A DNA stretch of 24,241 bases from JAVBMO01 sp031552355 (GCA_031552355.1 JAVBMO010000061.1:1-24241), one strand, 5' to 3'. Shown: positions 1-8,081, numbered from the stretch's first letter. The notes: generated by a model not told the origin, from the sequence alone. Numbers and translations: made by a program.

Positions 1-549
1 ATGTAGTACATGTGTTTTAATTGAAGCTGTTAATTTATTTTCTTCGTTTTTAAGAACCTCTTGTTGTTCCGCTTCTTCTTTTAAAAATTGTACGATATTG
101 GCAATATGTCCGGGAACATTATTATCATTGTGGTGTTCAAGAAAAGTTTTTATGGCGCCGCAATTATCGTGTCCCATTACAATGATGACTTTGCTACCCA
201 AATGTTCTGCTGCATATTCAATACTCCCCAATTCATAGTTTCCTACAACATGTCCGGCTGTTCTTACGGAAAAGATATCGCCCAAACCTTGGTCAAAAAC
301 AATTTCCGAAGGTACGCGAGAATCGGAACAACTCACTATTATGGCAAATGGTGCTTGCCCCGAAATAAGTTCATGTTTTCGCGCGCTATCTTGATGGATA
401 TGTAGCGCTTTCCCTTGGGCAAAACGCATATTTCCTTCTTTCAAACGTTGTATTAGAATAGAAAAATCGTCATTTTCTGTTCCAAAAACAGGAAATACAA
501 ATAAAAGGAAAAGTATCCCTGACAAAAGTTGTTTGCAGCGAAGTTTCAT
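1..549 (-). CDS. Exported beta-carbonic anhydrase, C-terminus cut by window edge
   Basis: The reading frame starts at an ATG at 549 and stays open to base 1, giving 183 residues with the C-terminus missing. Residues 1-23 look like a Sec signal peptide (basic start, hydrophobic GILFLLFVFPVFG), so the enzyme is probably periplasmic. The beta-class zinc site is visible: CSDSR at 74-78 (Cys ligand plus the Asp76-Arg78 dyad) and HDNCGA at 127-132 (His and Cys ligands). The family interconverts CO2 and bicarbonate. A TACTTTTG promoter-like element lies 27 bp upstream of the start, so it is probably transcribed separately from ruvC, whose stop is 96 bp away. Family membership is clear from the motifs; export is inferred from the N-terminus, and the physiological role is unknown. 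Most bacterial beta-carbonic anhydrases are cytoplasmic, so the signal peptide is the unusual part. Confidence 0.93.
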   Translation of the reverse strand, partial: MKLRCKQLLSGILFLLFVFPVFGTENDDFSILIQRLKEGNMRFAQGKALHIHQDSARKHELISGQAPFAIIVSCSDSRVPSEIVFDQGLGDIFSVRTAGHVVGNYELGSIEYAAEHLGSKVIIVMGHDNCGAIKTFLEHHNDNNVPGHIANIVQFLKEEAEQQEVLKNEENKLTASIKTHVLH

Positions 550-575
550 TTGGTTAAAAATATTAGAATTTGCTG

Positions 576-583
576 CAAAAGTA
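576..583 (-). promoter_or_regulatory. Candidate -7 element of the carbonic anhydrase gene
   Basis: On the minus strand this reads TACTTTTG, matching the Bacteroidota TAnnTTTG -7 consensus, 27 bp before the ATG at 549. No clear TTTG -33 element is seen at the expected spacing. Confidence 0.45.
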
Positions 584-645
584 TGTAAAATAACTATTTG
601 TTTTATAGGTATTTTCTGAAATTAAAAGAAAAAATTATTGAGAAA

Positions 646-1221
646 TTATACAATCCTTTTGGGGTTTTGACTTACAAAGGATTGCCACGATGTTTTTTTC
701 TTGGGTTTTGCTTTTGTAGGAAGAATTTCCGAAGTGGGTATATCTTTTTGAAAAAAGTGACACATAGCTGTTGCCAAGGCATCGGTAGCATCCAAATATT
801 TTGGCATTTCGGGAAATTTTAAAATACGTTCGAGCATCAAAGCCACTTGCTCCTTCGATGCATTTCCATTGCCCGTAATGGATTGTTTGATCCGTTTCGG
901 TGGATATTCGCAGTAGGGGATTTCGCGCGAAAGCGCTGCTGCAATCGTAACACCCTGTGCACGGCCTAATTTGAGCATCGATTGCACATTTTTCCCGAAA
1001 AAAGGCGATTCAATAGCTAAAAAATCAGGATGAAATTCATCGATAATTTGAATGATGGAATCGAAAATGGTCTTGATTTTTAGTTCGTGAGAGGCAAGTT
1101 TATTGAGTTTGAGTACGTCCATTTTTAAAAGAGAAACGGTATTGCCTTTTTGCAATATGACGGCATAACCCAAAATCTGTGTGCCGGGGTCAACGCCTAA
1201 TATGATTTTTTCAGATTCCAT
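646..1221 (-). CDS. ruvC: Holliday junction endonuclease RuvC
   Basis: A 191-residue protein that cleaves four-way DNA junctions together with RuvAB during recombinational repair, in the cytoplasm. The N-terminal strand ILGVDPGT carries the first catalytic acid (D11). The others expected for the family are E71 (AIESPFF) and the pair D144/D147 (LDATDALA). The segment GRAQGVTIAA and the NGNASKEQV loop are typical of RuvC. The length is slightly above the usual 160-185 because of a basic C-terminal tail (AKPKKK). It starts 7 bp after the stop of lspA and has no promoter of its own in that gap, so the two are almost certainly co-transcribed. Assignment is secure. Confidence 0.97.
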   Translation of the reverse strand: MESEKIILGVDPGTQILGYAVILQKGNTVSLLKMDVLKLNKLASHELKIKTIFDSIIQIIDEFHPDFLAIESPFFGKNVQSMLKLGRAQGVTIAAALSREIPYCEYPPKRIKQSITGNGNASKEQVALMLERILKFPEMPKYLDATDALATAMCHFFQKDIPTSEILPTKAKPKKKTSWQSFVSQNPKRIV

Positions 1222-1228
1222 TTATATA

Positions 1229-1873
1229 TTAGGCAACAGGATTTTCCGTTTTCTTTTTATTGAAAAACAGTGAATAAATCAACAGCATGAAAACGCCGAT
1301 GGTAACGGCAGTGTCGGCAAAATTGAAAATAAACTGGAAGAACAGAAAATGTTGTCCACCAATTAACGGAAACCAAGCCGGCAGGGTAAATTCAAAAAGA
1401 GGAAAATAAAACATATCAACGACTTTTCCATACAAAAATGGGGCATAACCGCCGTTTTCGGGAAACAATTGCGCCACTTGATAATAACTTTCATTGAATA
1501 TTTTTCCATAAAAAGCACAATCAATCATATTCCCAATGGCGCCTGCCAAAATCAAAGCGATGGCATAAATCACAGTGGGCGATTTTTCCTGTTTTTTGAT
1601 TAAATCGAATAAATACCAGCCAATCAAACCGATGGCAACCAAGCGCAAAAGGCTTAGAAACAACTTTCCGTATTGTCCGGCAAATTTCATTCCCATGGCC
1701 ATCCCTTCATTTTCGGTAAAGTGGATGATAAACCAATTCCCGAAAACAGGAATTTCTTCGCCCAATTGCATGTGGGTTTTTACCCAAATTTTGATGATTT
1801 GGTCGATAACAACAATAATAAAAGCCAAAATAAAAGGGAAAAGCGCCTTTATGGATAAGGAATTTGGTTTCAT
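1229..1873 (-). CDS. lspA: Lipoprotein signal peptidase (prolipoprotein signal peptidase II)
   Basis: A 214-residue inner-membrane aspartyl protease that removes signal peptides from diacylated prolipoproteins. Four membrane segments can be seen (about 10-30, 73-92, 100-120 and 180-203). The two catalytic aspartates sit in GNMID (D118) and FNFAD (D187); the N-terminal VIDQIIKIWV motif and the ENEGMAMGM loop are also family signatures. The protein is longer than the ~160-residue proteobacterial enzyme because of an extra periplasmic loop (about 122-178), which is usual in Bacteroidota. It is the first gene of a two-gene unit with ruvC. Several lipoproteins in this same window (imelysin, di-heme protein, mono-heme protein, GldD) would be its substrates. 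Confidence 0.96.
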   Translation of the reverse strand: MKPNSLSIKALFPFILAFIIVVIDQIIKIWVKTHMQLGEEIPVFGNWFIIHFTENEGMAMGMKFAGQYGKLFLSLLRLVAIGLIGWYLFDLIKKQEKSPTVIYAIALILAGAIGNMIDCAFYGKIFNESYYQVAQLFPENGGYAPFLYGKVVDMFYFPLFEFTLPAWFPLIGGQHFLFFQFIFNFADTAVTIGVFMLLIYSLFFNKKKTENPVA

Positions 1874-1897
1874 GTAAAAACTTGGTTAATAGTTGCG

Positions 1898-1905
1898 CAA
1901 AGTTA
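1898..1905 (-). promoter_or_regulatory. Candidate promoter -7 element for lspA-ruvC
   Basis: Minus-strand TAACTTTG, 24 bp upstream of the lspA ATG, fits TAnnTTTG. The -33 box is not convincing. Confidence 0.5.
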
Positions 1906-1988
1906 CGCATTTTACATTTAGCGGAAGATATTTTTGTTCTGCTATGCTATTTTTGAAAGAAATCCGTTATGGAATTTAATAAAATGTT

Positions 1989-1996
1989 TACTTTTG
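1989..1996 (+). promoter_or_regulatory. Candidate promoter -7 element for the histidine kinase
   Basis: TACTTTTG fits TAnnTTTG and lies 56 bp before the ATG at 2053, in the divergent gap shared with lspA. The nearest TTTG upstream (1952-1955) is too far away to be a normal -33 box. Confidence 0.4.
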
Positions 1997-2052
1997 TAAG
2001 TTGTTGAAAGTCTTTCCCGAAAACCAGATTATTCGCTATTGAAACCCTGAAT

Positions 2053-3561
2053 ATGAGTAATTACAATCAAACCCGTTGGAAATTTATTTTTTTGGCTGTA
2101 GCTGTTTTTTTGGCTGTTATAGCCTTGTGGCAAATGCGGAATATGGTGCGCCAAATTGCCAAAGAGGAACAGGAAAAAGTGCGGATTTGGGCTGAAGCTA
2201 TCAATAAAAAATCAGAGATGGTTACTCGCATCGAAACTTTTTTCAAAGAAGTCCGCCGCGAAGAACGCAACCGCATGAGTTTGTTTGTCGAAGCTCAACG
2301 GAAATTGATTGAACAGCCTTTGGGTAGTGAGATAAATTTCTACACACGTTTTATTACCGAAAACAATATTATTCCTGTTATTGTAACCGATGAAAACAAT
2401 CAGATTCAGCTAACGAAAAACATAGATATTCCCGACAGTGTAAAAGTCCTTTCAGGAAAGTTATTGATGGACTTTTCGCAGGAAATTCCGTTTAGCTATG
2501 TAGTTTATGGTATGCATTTCCGAATTTATTATAAGGAATCCAAAATATACACGGATTTGCGGGCCATGCTGAATGAATACACACAGTCCTTTTTGTCAGA
2601 AATTACAGACAACACGGTTTTTGTGCCGGTTCTGATTACCGATAGCAGCCAAACCAAAGTGATTGCTTATGGTAATATTTCGACACAACAATTGTTGGGA
2701 AAGGAACAATTACAGCATACAATTAGCAATATGCGTTCCGAAAACCAGCCGATAGAAATTATTTTACCGAACGACCAAAAGGCGTATGTTTTTTATGAAC
2801 AGTCTTACCTGTTGAAAAGCATGAAATATTTTCCTATTATTTACCTGTTTGTGGCTTTTGTCTTTATATTGGTTGCCTACAATTTGTTCAATACTTTCCG
2901 TACTTCGGAACAAAACAAACTTTGGATTGGAATGTCCAAAGAAACGGCTCACCAGTTGGGAACACCCATCTCTTCTTTGCTGGCATGGACGGAATATATG
3001 AAAATGAAAGGTTTTGAGGATGAAATGGTAACAGAGGTTACCAAAGATGTGGACCGTTTGGAAATTATAGCCCAGCGGTTTTCCAAAATTGGGTCTTTGC
3101 CCGAACTGAAATCTATGGATTTGCTGGAAACCTTAGAAAATGCTGTGGAATATCTGAAAAAACGAAGTTCCAGACAAATCAATTACCATTTGAATTTCCC
3201 TAAAGAAAAGAAAATTTGTATTCAGGCAAATGTGTATTTGTTGCATTGGGTGATTGAAAACCTTTGTAAAAACGCCATTGATGCTATGGCCGGAGTAGGG
3301 GACTTCACAATAGATGTGGAAGAAACCGAAAAACAGGTAATCATAGATGTTTCCGATACCGGAAAAGGGATTCCAAAGAAATTTTTTAAACGGATTTTTA
3401 CCCCCGGTTATTCGAGCAAACAACGCGGCTGGGGCTTGGGACTTTCTTTGACCAAGCGGATTGTAGAAGATTATCACGGGGGCAAGATCTTCGTGAAAAG
3501 TTCCGTTGTGGGAAAAGGAACTACCTTTAGGATTATTTTAAAAAAGAAATCCCTTTTATAG
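2053..3561 (+). CDS. Membrane sensor histidine kinase
   Basis: A 502-residue inner-membrane sensor kinase. A first transmembrane helix lies at about 11-27 and a second at about 259-280, enclosing a ~230-residue extracytoplasmic sensor region I cannot assign to a family. A HisKA-type domain follows with the phosphoacceptor His300 in the H-box (KETAHQLGTPISSL). The HATPase domain shows the N-box (ENLCKNAID, about 402-410), the G1 box (DVSDTGKGI, 432-440) and the G2 box (RGWGLGLSLTKRIV, 458-471), so all catalytic motifs are intact. This resembles a class of Bacteroidota kinases with 'AHQLGTP' H-boxes. There is no HAMP domain and no response regulator in the neighbourhood, so its partner is elsewhere. 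It is transcribed alone, divergent from lspA and convergent with ccsBA. Confidence 0.92.
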   Translation: MSNYNQTRWKFIFLAVAVFLAVIALWQMRNMVRQIAKEEQEKVRIWAEAINKKSEMVTRIETFFKEVRREERNRMSLFVEAQRKLIEQPLGSEINFYTRFITENNIIPVIVTDENNQIQLTKNIDIPDSVKVLSGKLLMDFSQEIPFSYVVYGMHFRIYYKESKIYTDLRAMLNEYTQSFLSEITDNTVFVPVLITDSSQTKVIAYGNISTQQLLGKEQLQHTISNMRSENQPIEIILPNDQKAYVFYEQSYLLKSMKYFPIIYLFVAFVFILVAYNLFNTFRTSEQNKLWIGMSKETAHQLGTPISSLLAWTEYMKMKGFEDEMVTEVTKDVDRLEIIAQRFSKIGSLPELKSMDLLETLENAVEYLKKRSSRQINYHLNFPKEKKICIQANVYLLHWVIENLCKNAIDAMAGVGDFTIDVEETEKQVIIDVSDTGKGIPKKFFKRIFTPGYSSKQRGWGLGLSLTKRIVEDYHGGKIFVKSSVVGKGTTFRIILKKKSLL

Positions 3562-3737
3562 AGAATTAAAAGAGGAGAATTAATTATATTTATTTGAAAA
3601 AGGACAATTCGACCAAAATCTCTATAAGAGGTTTGTTTAACTACCATTAAAACTTTGTAATCCAATAAATTTCTTTATTTAAAACAGGTGGATATTTCGC
3701 AGAATTGATAAGTTTTTTATCCAAGGAATTTTGAATC

Positions 3738-6095
3738 CTATGAAGAAGAAATTATTCTTTTGAATTTTACATATCCCGCAATTAAAAAAGCAGTAAGCAG
3801 CACAAAACTTAAAACAAGAATCAATGTAGTACTGCCGAAATGGATTTCACCGGCATAACTATGCATTCCACCCAAAAAGAAATTGACGCCGAAGTAAGTC
3901 ATTAAAACACTCAGAAAAGCTATAATACCAAAAGTGTGAAAGAAGAAAATATTTTTGAATGGCTTGATAATTTTTTCATGCAAAGCAAAAGAATAAATAA
4001 GAAAAGTGATTAAAGCCCAAACTTCCTTAGGATCCCAGCCCCAATAGCGTCCCCAAGAAATATTAGCCCATATTGCACCCACGAAAATTCCGGCACCCAA
4101 AAGAAAAAGGGCAGGGTAGAGGCAAATTGTACTGTAGATTTTGTTTCGTTCCAATAGCAAAAGTATCTTTTGTTTGTCTTTGCTGAAAAGGATTTGTGCA
4201 ATGGAAATGATGGAGTTTAGTGCAATAAAACCCAACAACGTATAAGACAACATAATCAAAGAAACGTGAATACTTAAAAGTGGTGACGAAAGTACCGGAA
4301 CCAAAGGCGTGATTTCGGGATTCATCATGCCGAGATGGGCTACGAGCAATGAACATCCTGAAAGCAAAAAACCGAAAGGAAGAATTTCTGTTACTTTTCG
4401 TGCAAAAATCAATGAAACCAGCATAGCACACCAAGCAATTATCATCATGGTTTCGTAGCCGTTACTCAAAGGAAGATAGCCGCTAAGGTAAGTTCTCAAA
4501 ACAATAGAAAGGGTCAGCGCTAAGAAGCTTAAAAGTAAAATGGTACGAAAAAGTCTATTTAAGATTTTAAGTTTTTGAATTTTAGGAACAAAAATGCTTA
4601 ACAAGCAAAGTATCCCAATAGTAAGGTTTATTTTGAATAGCCATGAAGTGATGTTGGCTTTCAGGTAAAAAAGTTCAGCTTTTTGATGAAATTCCGAAGG
4701 CAAAACTTCTTTGGCATTTGCTGTTTGGAAATCTTTTATGGAATTCAATATTTCCAGGGCTTTTGGGTGATTATTCTTTTTCAGAGCTTGATAATATTCC
4801 AACAGAGAATATCTGATAAACCAAACATTGCTGTCGGCAATGGTCGAAGACAAAGTTTGGGTGGGAGTGAGCCAACGAAGCTGTCCGGAAACTTTTTGTG
4901 GATAAATCTGTAGCAGGTTTCCATTATGCAACATATTAATTAACTGCACTTTTTCATTCAGTTTTTCCACTTCTTTTTGTTGCGCGGATTTAGAATTCGG
5001 ATTACGATATTTAGCCAATTTATATGTCCCGTCTGCATTATAAAAATCAACAAGGGCTGCCTTTTCTGTCGTAGCATTGAGTTCTTTTTTCAAAATGGGG
5101 TCTTCTATTTCGAAAAGAGCCACTTGTTGCCATTTTTCAGGGAAAAACAAAAATCCCATCAAAAATTGGTTGGCGTCAAGGTATTTGAAAGATGGTTTTC
5201 CGGTTAATTTCAAAGTGAAATCGTGCGCAAAAACCGCAACAGACGTAATTCTGCCGTTATTCAGCATCCATAAATTCCCGAAAGCTTTGGCTTGTTCGCG
5301 GTTTGTGGTGAGGCTGTCTTTGGTAAGTGTGTTGGCAAACAAAGTAAGGGGCGCAAGAAATAAAAGAATTACAGACACTTTCTTTAACAATGGATGAGAA
5401 ATTAATCGACGGAAATTTCCTTTGGGAGCCAGTAAACACAAAAGCCCCGAAAGCATAAATAAAGCATAGCCTGAATAGGTGATGGGAATTCCCCAAACGT
5501 CTCTGTTTACGCTTAAAACACTGGTTTGAAAATCGTCTTCAAAAGAAGTTTGGTAGAAACGGTAACCCCTGTAACTAAAAATATGATTCATGGAAACCAC
5601 TCCATTTACATTCGCCTTTTCGTCTTTAATGTGGATATGTGAAACATAATCGGCAGGGGAGTCTGTTCCGGGATAAAAAGCGACATAAAAAGAATCCAAA
5701 CAGATTTCAAAAGGCAGATGAGTTATCCCCTCTTTTTGTGTCTGTAAGCTTTGACAGGCTTGATTTTTTTCAAGAACAACATAACCATTTACAGAAGATA
5801 TTTTTGTGAAAAAAGCTCCAATTAAAATCACAACAAAAGAAAGATGGAGCAAACATAAGGGGATATTTTTGTGAAGTTTTCTTTTCAAAATCATTACAAT
5901 ACTCAATCCTGAAAGAATAGCCCACAAAAAAGTAAACCACCAGCTGCCATAAATATATTGGTAAGCAAAATCAGTTCCCTTGCTTTTCTCCACAAAAGTG
6001 GCAATCGCCATCACAGTAACCAATAGGCCTAATAAAAGGAATGGGAGTTTTTTTAATTGAAAATTGAAAGTTGAAAATCGAAAATTTTTATTCAC
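3738..6095 (-). CDS. Fused ResB-CcsA cytochrome c synthase (system II, CcsBA)
   Basis: A 785-residue inner-membrane protein that exports heme and attaches it to CxxCH motifs of apocytochromes c in the periplasm (system II). The N-terminal half is ResB/CcsB-like, with several helices and a long periplasmic stretch at roughly 255-490. The C-terminal half is CcsA-like, with the tryptophan-rich WWD heme motif (WGRYWGWDPKEVWA, about 681-694). Candidate axial histidines lie at about H587 and H610 (SIHVSLIMLSY) and at H745 (GGMHSYA). The start is a GTG; no better in-frame ATG precedes the first helix. The first ~15 residues are encoded by low-complexity repeat-like DNA, so the true N-terminus is uncertain. 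It lies 81 bp downstream of the chorismatase-like gene, across twin palindromes. It is probably the maturation factor for the two heme lipoproteins in the same cluster. Confidence 0.95.
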   Translation of the reverse strand: MNKNFRFSTFNFQLKKLPFLLLGLLVTVMAIATFVEKSKGTDFAYQYIYGSWWFTFLWAILSGLSIVMILKRKLHKNIPLCLLHLSFVVILIGAFFTKISSVNGYVVLEKNQACQSLQTQKEGITHLPFEICLDSFYVAFYPGTDSPADYVSHIHIKDEKANVNGVVSMNHIFSYRGYRFYQTSFEDDFQTSVLSVNRDVWGIPITYSGYALFMLSGLLCLLAPKGNFRRLISHPLLKKVSVILLFLAPLTLFANTLTKDSLTTNREQAKAFGNLWMLNNGRITSVAVFAHDFTLKLTGKPSFKYLDANQFLMGFLFFPEKWQQVALFEIEDPILKKELNATTEKAALVDFYNADGTYKLAKYRNPNSKSAQQKEVEKLNEKVQLINMLHNGNLLQIYPQKVSGQLRWLTPTQTLSSTIADSNVWFIRYSLLEYYQALKKNNHPKALEILNSIKDFQTANAKEVLPSEFHQKAELFYLKANITSWLFKINLTIGILCLLSIFVPKIQKLKILNRLFRTILLLSFLALTLSIVLRTYLSGYLPLSNGYETMMIIAWCAMLVSLIFARKVTEILPFGFLLSGCSLLVAHLGMMNPEITPLVPVLSSPLLSIHVSLIMLSYTLLGFIALNSIISIAQILFSKDKQKILLLLERNKIYSTICLYPALFLLGAGIFVGAIWANISWGRYWGWDPKEVWALITFLIYSFALHEKIIKPFKNIFFFHTFGIIAFLSVLMTYFGVNFFLGGMHSYAGEIHFGSTTLILVLSFVLLTAFLIAGYVKFKRIISSS

Positions 6096-6141
6096 GTAAT
6101 TTGTTTGTTTATCAGTTGTTTATGTGTGAAAAATAACACAG

Positions 6142-6174
6142 CTTACCAAATGGTAACTTACCGTTTGGTAAGTT
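6142..6174. promoter_or_regulatory. Tandem palindromes in front of ccsBA (candidate operator or RNA hairpin)
   Basis: Two adjacent 15-bp units, 6142-6156 and 6157-6171, share CTTACCnnnTGGTAA. The first is a dyad TTACCA-AA-TGGTAA. The second extends to AACTTACC-GTTT-GGTAAGTT (8-bp arms, 6155-6174). They lie just after the stop of the chorismatase-like gene and about 47-80 bp before ccsBA. A dimeric regulator of MarR/HxlR type could bind such a dyad; an RNA hairpin acting as a processing site or weak terminator is the alternative. Confidence 0.5.
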
Positions 6175-6176
6175 GC

Positions 6177-7325
6177 TTAAAAAGGCTTCCACTCTTTGTT
6201 TTCCACCTTTTTTATAGCAATACATTCAATCTCAATAAGCCATCCAGGACGGCAAACCGGCGCCCAAACAATTACTTTTGGAATATTGGGGTAATGCTTT
6301 TCAATATAATTGGAAACCAGTTCGTAATCGGCAGTATCGCGCAGATAAACAATCATTTTGGCAATGTCGTTCATGCCGGCTTCGGCTTCGGTCAAAAGGG
6401 CTTGTATATTTTCGAAAGTACGTTCGGTTTGTTTTTCGATATTGGTGGGATGAACAATTTCCCCTTTGTTATCGATACTTGCCGTACCGGAAATGTAAAT
6501 ATGGCGGCGGTCGCCGTAATCTACCGAAGTGCCGCGCTCGAAAGTAACACCATATTCGTAAGTGGGGTTCAAATGTGTGGGAGCTTGCAGGTATTTGATT
6601 TGTTTTCCGTCAATCCCTTTCACACTGTAGGCATCCATCAAAACCAAAGATTCGGGGTAATAATAGCGCCCTTCAATTCCTGTGCTGGCAATGTAATGCG
6701 ACTTTTCTGTTAATCCTTCCTTTTCAAAATATGCCTTGCGGACATTTACCATTTCGGAATAATGAATATCGACGCCCTGTACGTAAATCCAAGTGCGGAT
6801 ACAATTGTCCTTTAATGTACAGCCTTGGTTGGCAAGTGCGCAGGTGTAATTTTTGAAAATATACTCGGTTTCGGCCCCTTCGTCTTTCAAGGGTTTTTGT
6901 AGTTGAGTATTGTATAAATGTTTGTAGGCCGGTCGTTCTACAATCAGTGTTCCGTTTTCGTCTTTTAGGCAAAGGCAATTTTCTACAAAATAGAGCCATA
7001 CAGAAATCTTTGTACCGTTCAAAGGAGGTTGTTGTACAATAGAAACCGCTGTTTTTTCGCTGTCGTGTTGTTGCAAAAAGTCTTTCTTATTCACAGCATC
7101 GCTCACAAAATAGCGCTTCAACACCAATTGACAGTTTCTGATTTTTTCTGTTTGGCAAAGACGATTTATGGCTGTTTCAATTTGTTCAAATTGTGTTTCT
7201 ACAGGTTTTTGTTTGTCTGTCAGTTGAATCATGGCATGAAATTCTGCAGCGCCATTTTCTACAACAAATTCCGAAAAGGAAATTTCTGTCGATATATCGT
7301 TCCAAGTAAGTTTTGTGTATTGCAT
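6177..7325 (-). CDS. RidA-superfamily protein resembling FkbO/Hyg5-type chorismatases
   Basis: A 382-residue protein without signal peptide or membrane segment, hence cytoplasmic. The C-terminal part (about 230-375) has the YjgF/RidA fold: IYISGTASI, the helix ERTFENIQALL, and the closing strand CRPGWLIEIECIAI with the conserved Arg and Glu. The middle contains STGIEG followed by a long linker and a NPTYEYGVTFER segment. From memory, this arrangement of a degenerate N-terminal half plus an active RidA-like C-terminal half is that of chorismatases (FkbO, Hyg5, XanB2), which cleave chorismate to dihydroxycyclohexadienoate or hydroxybenzoates. The length is a little above theirs (about 330-345). 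It sits 21 bp after the mono-heme lipoprotein gene. RidA-fold membership is firm; chorismate as substrate is inferred. A RidA-like deaminase or a non-catalytic paralogue is possible. Confidence 0.75.
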   Translation of the reverse strand: MQYTKLTWNDISTEISFSEFVVENGAAEFHAMIQLTDKQKPVETQFEQIETAINRLCQTEKIRNCQLVLKRYFVSDAVNKKDFLQQHDSEKTAVSIVQQPPLNGTKISVWLYFVENCLCLKDENGTLIVERPAYKHLYNTQLQKPLKDEGAETEYIFKNYTCALANQGCTLKDNCIRTWIYVQGVDIHYSEMVNVRKAYFEKEGLTEKSHYIASTGIEGRYYYPESLVLMDAYSVKGIDGKQIKYLQAPTHLNPTYEYGVTFERGTSVDYGDRRHIYISGTASIDNKGEIVHPTNIEKQTERTFENIQALLTEAEAGMNDIAKMIVYLRDTADYELVSNYIEKHYPNIPKVIVWAPVCRPGWLIEIECIAIKKVENKEWKPF

Positions 7326-7346
7326 ATATTTGATTGTAAATGTTTG

Positions 7347-8066
7347 TTAATATTTTTTTGCACCATCTTTAATCCATTCTTCCACTAGTGTTACGTCTTC
7401 TTTTTTCAAACTAGACAAGCCTGTACTGTGGGGATAGCTCAACCCCACTTCATCCTTGGATTTTGTGAGTACATCGACCAAAAAGCTACCTTCAACACTA
7501 AAGGCTTCCACTCGTTTTTTTGCCGATTTGGTGGCATGTCTGTCCACCAAATTTCCATAACTGCTATCAGGAATAAGATATAAATTCGCAGCGGCTTTGC
7601 TCGAACCGCCATGACAGGCAATACATTGTTTAAAAACTTGTTGCTGAATACGATTATACTCCAGTAAATTGATTTGCTGTTCCTGTATGGTAATCTTGTT
7701 GGTAGAAGTAAGAATGGCAGGCGTTTCATAAAAAACGTGAATAATTTTCTTGTCGGACTGCGCTAAGCACAAGCGTATAAAAGCCGTATTGTTAGGGATA
7801 TTGTCCAACGTAATATTTACGTTTGCATTTTCTTTTGGCTTGGCAATGATTTTGGATGTTAAAGGCACACTCGACTCATCGTCAAAAGCTCCCATATAAA
7901 TTTCATAATCGGTAATAGGAAATGCGCCAACATGCTGAAATCGAAAATTGGCATTCACCGATATTCCGGTAGGTTTTTCTTCTTTGGGATAAATATCGCC
8001 GCTATCGCAAGAGGAAAGCAGCAAACATACCGTGAAGAAGAAAAAAACAGAAATCTTATTTTTCAT
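7347..8066 (-). CDS. Mono-heme c-type cytochrome lipoprotein
   Basis: A 239-residue lipoprotein: the signal peptide ends in the lipobox LLSSC, with Cys20 as the lipidated residue. Residues 25-135 form a region of probable beta structure with no motif I recognise. A single CIACH heme-binding motif lies at 148-152, followed by a small cytochrome domain ending in VEEWIKDGA, the usual last helix of such domains. No methionine follows the heme motif, so the normal Met distal ligand is absent; H177 or H213 (YPHSTG, where related domains often have MPP) could serve. It lies between the second porin (15-bp gap) and the chorismatase-like gene (21-bp gap), so all three are one transcription unit. The likely role is electron transfer at the periplasmic or outer-membrane surface; the partner is inferred from context only. 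Confidence 0.85.
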   Translation of the reverse strand: MKNKISVFFFFTVCLLLSSCDSGDIYPKEEKPTGISVNANFRFQHVGAFPITDYEIYMGAFDDESSVPLTSKIIAKPKENANVNITLDNIPNNTAFIRLCLAQSDKKIIHVFYETPAILTSTNKITIQEQQINLLEYNRIQQQVFKQCIACHGGSSKAAANLYLIPDSSYGNLVDRHATKSAKKRVEAFSVEGSFLVDVLTKSKDEVGLSYPHSTGLSSLKKEDVTLVEEWIKDGAKKY

Positions 8067-8081
8067 TGTTCAATAATTGTT

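Noticed and set aside
88..405. Open frame on the plus strand at the left edge
   Set aside because: It lies opposite the beta-carbonic anhydrase, whose zinc-site motifs prove the minus-strand frame; the plus-strand product has no family features.
3562..3737. Possible bidirectional terminator between the convergent kinase and ccsBA genes
   Set aside because: Only short, bulged stems (for example GATAA/TTATC near 3707-3721) are visible; none is strong enough to annotate.
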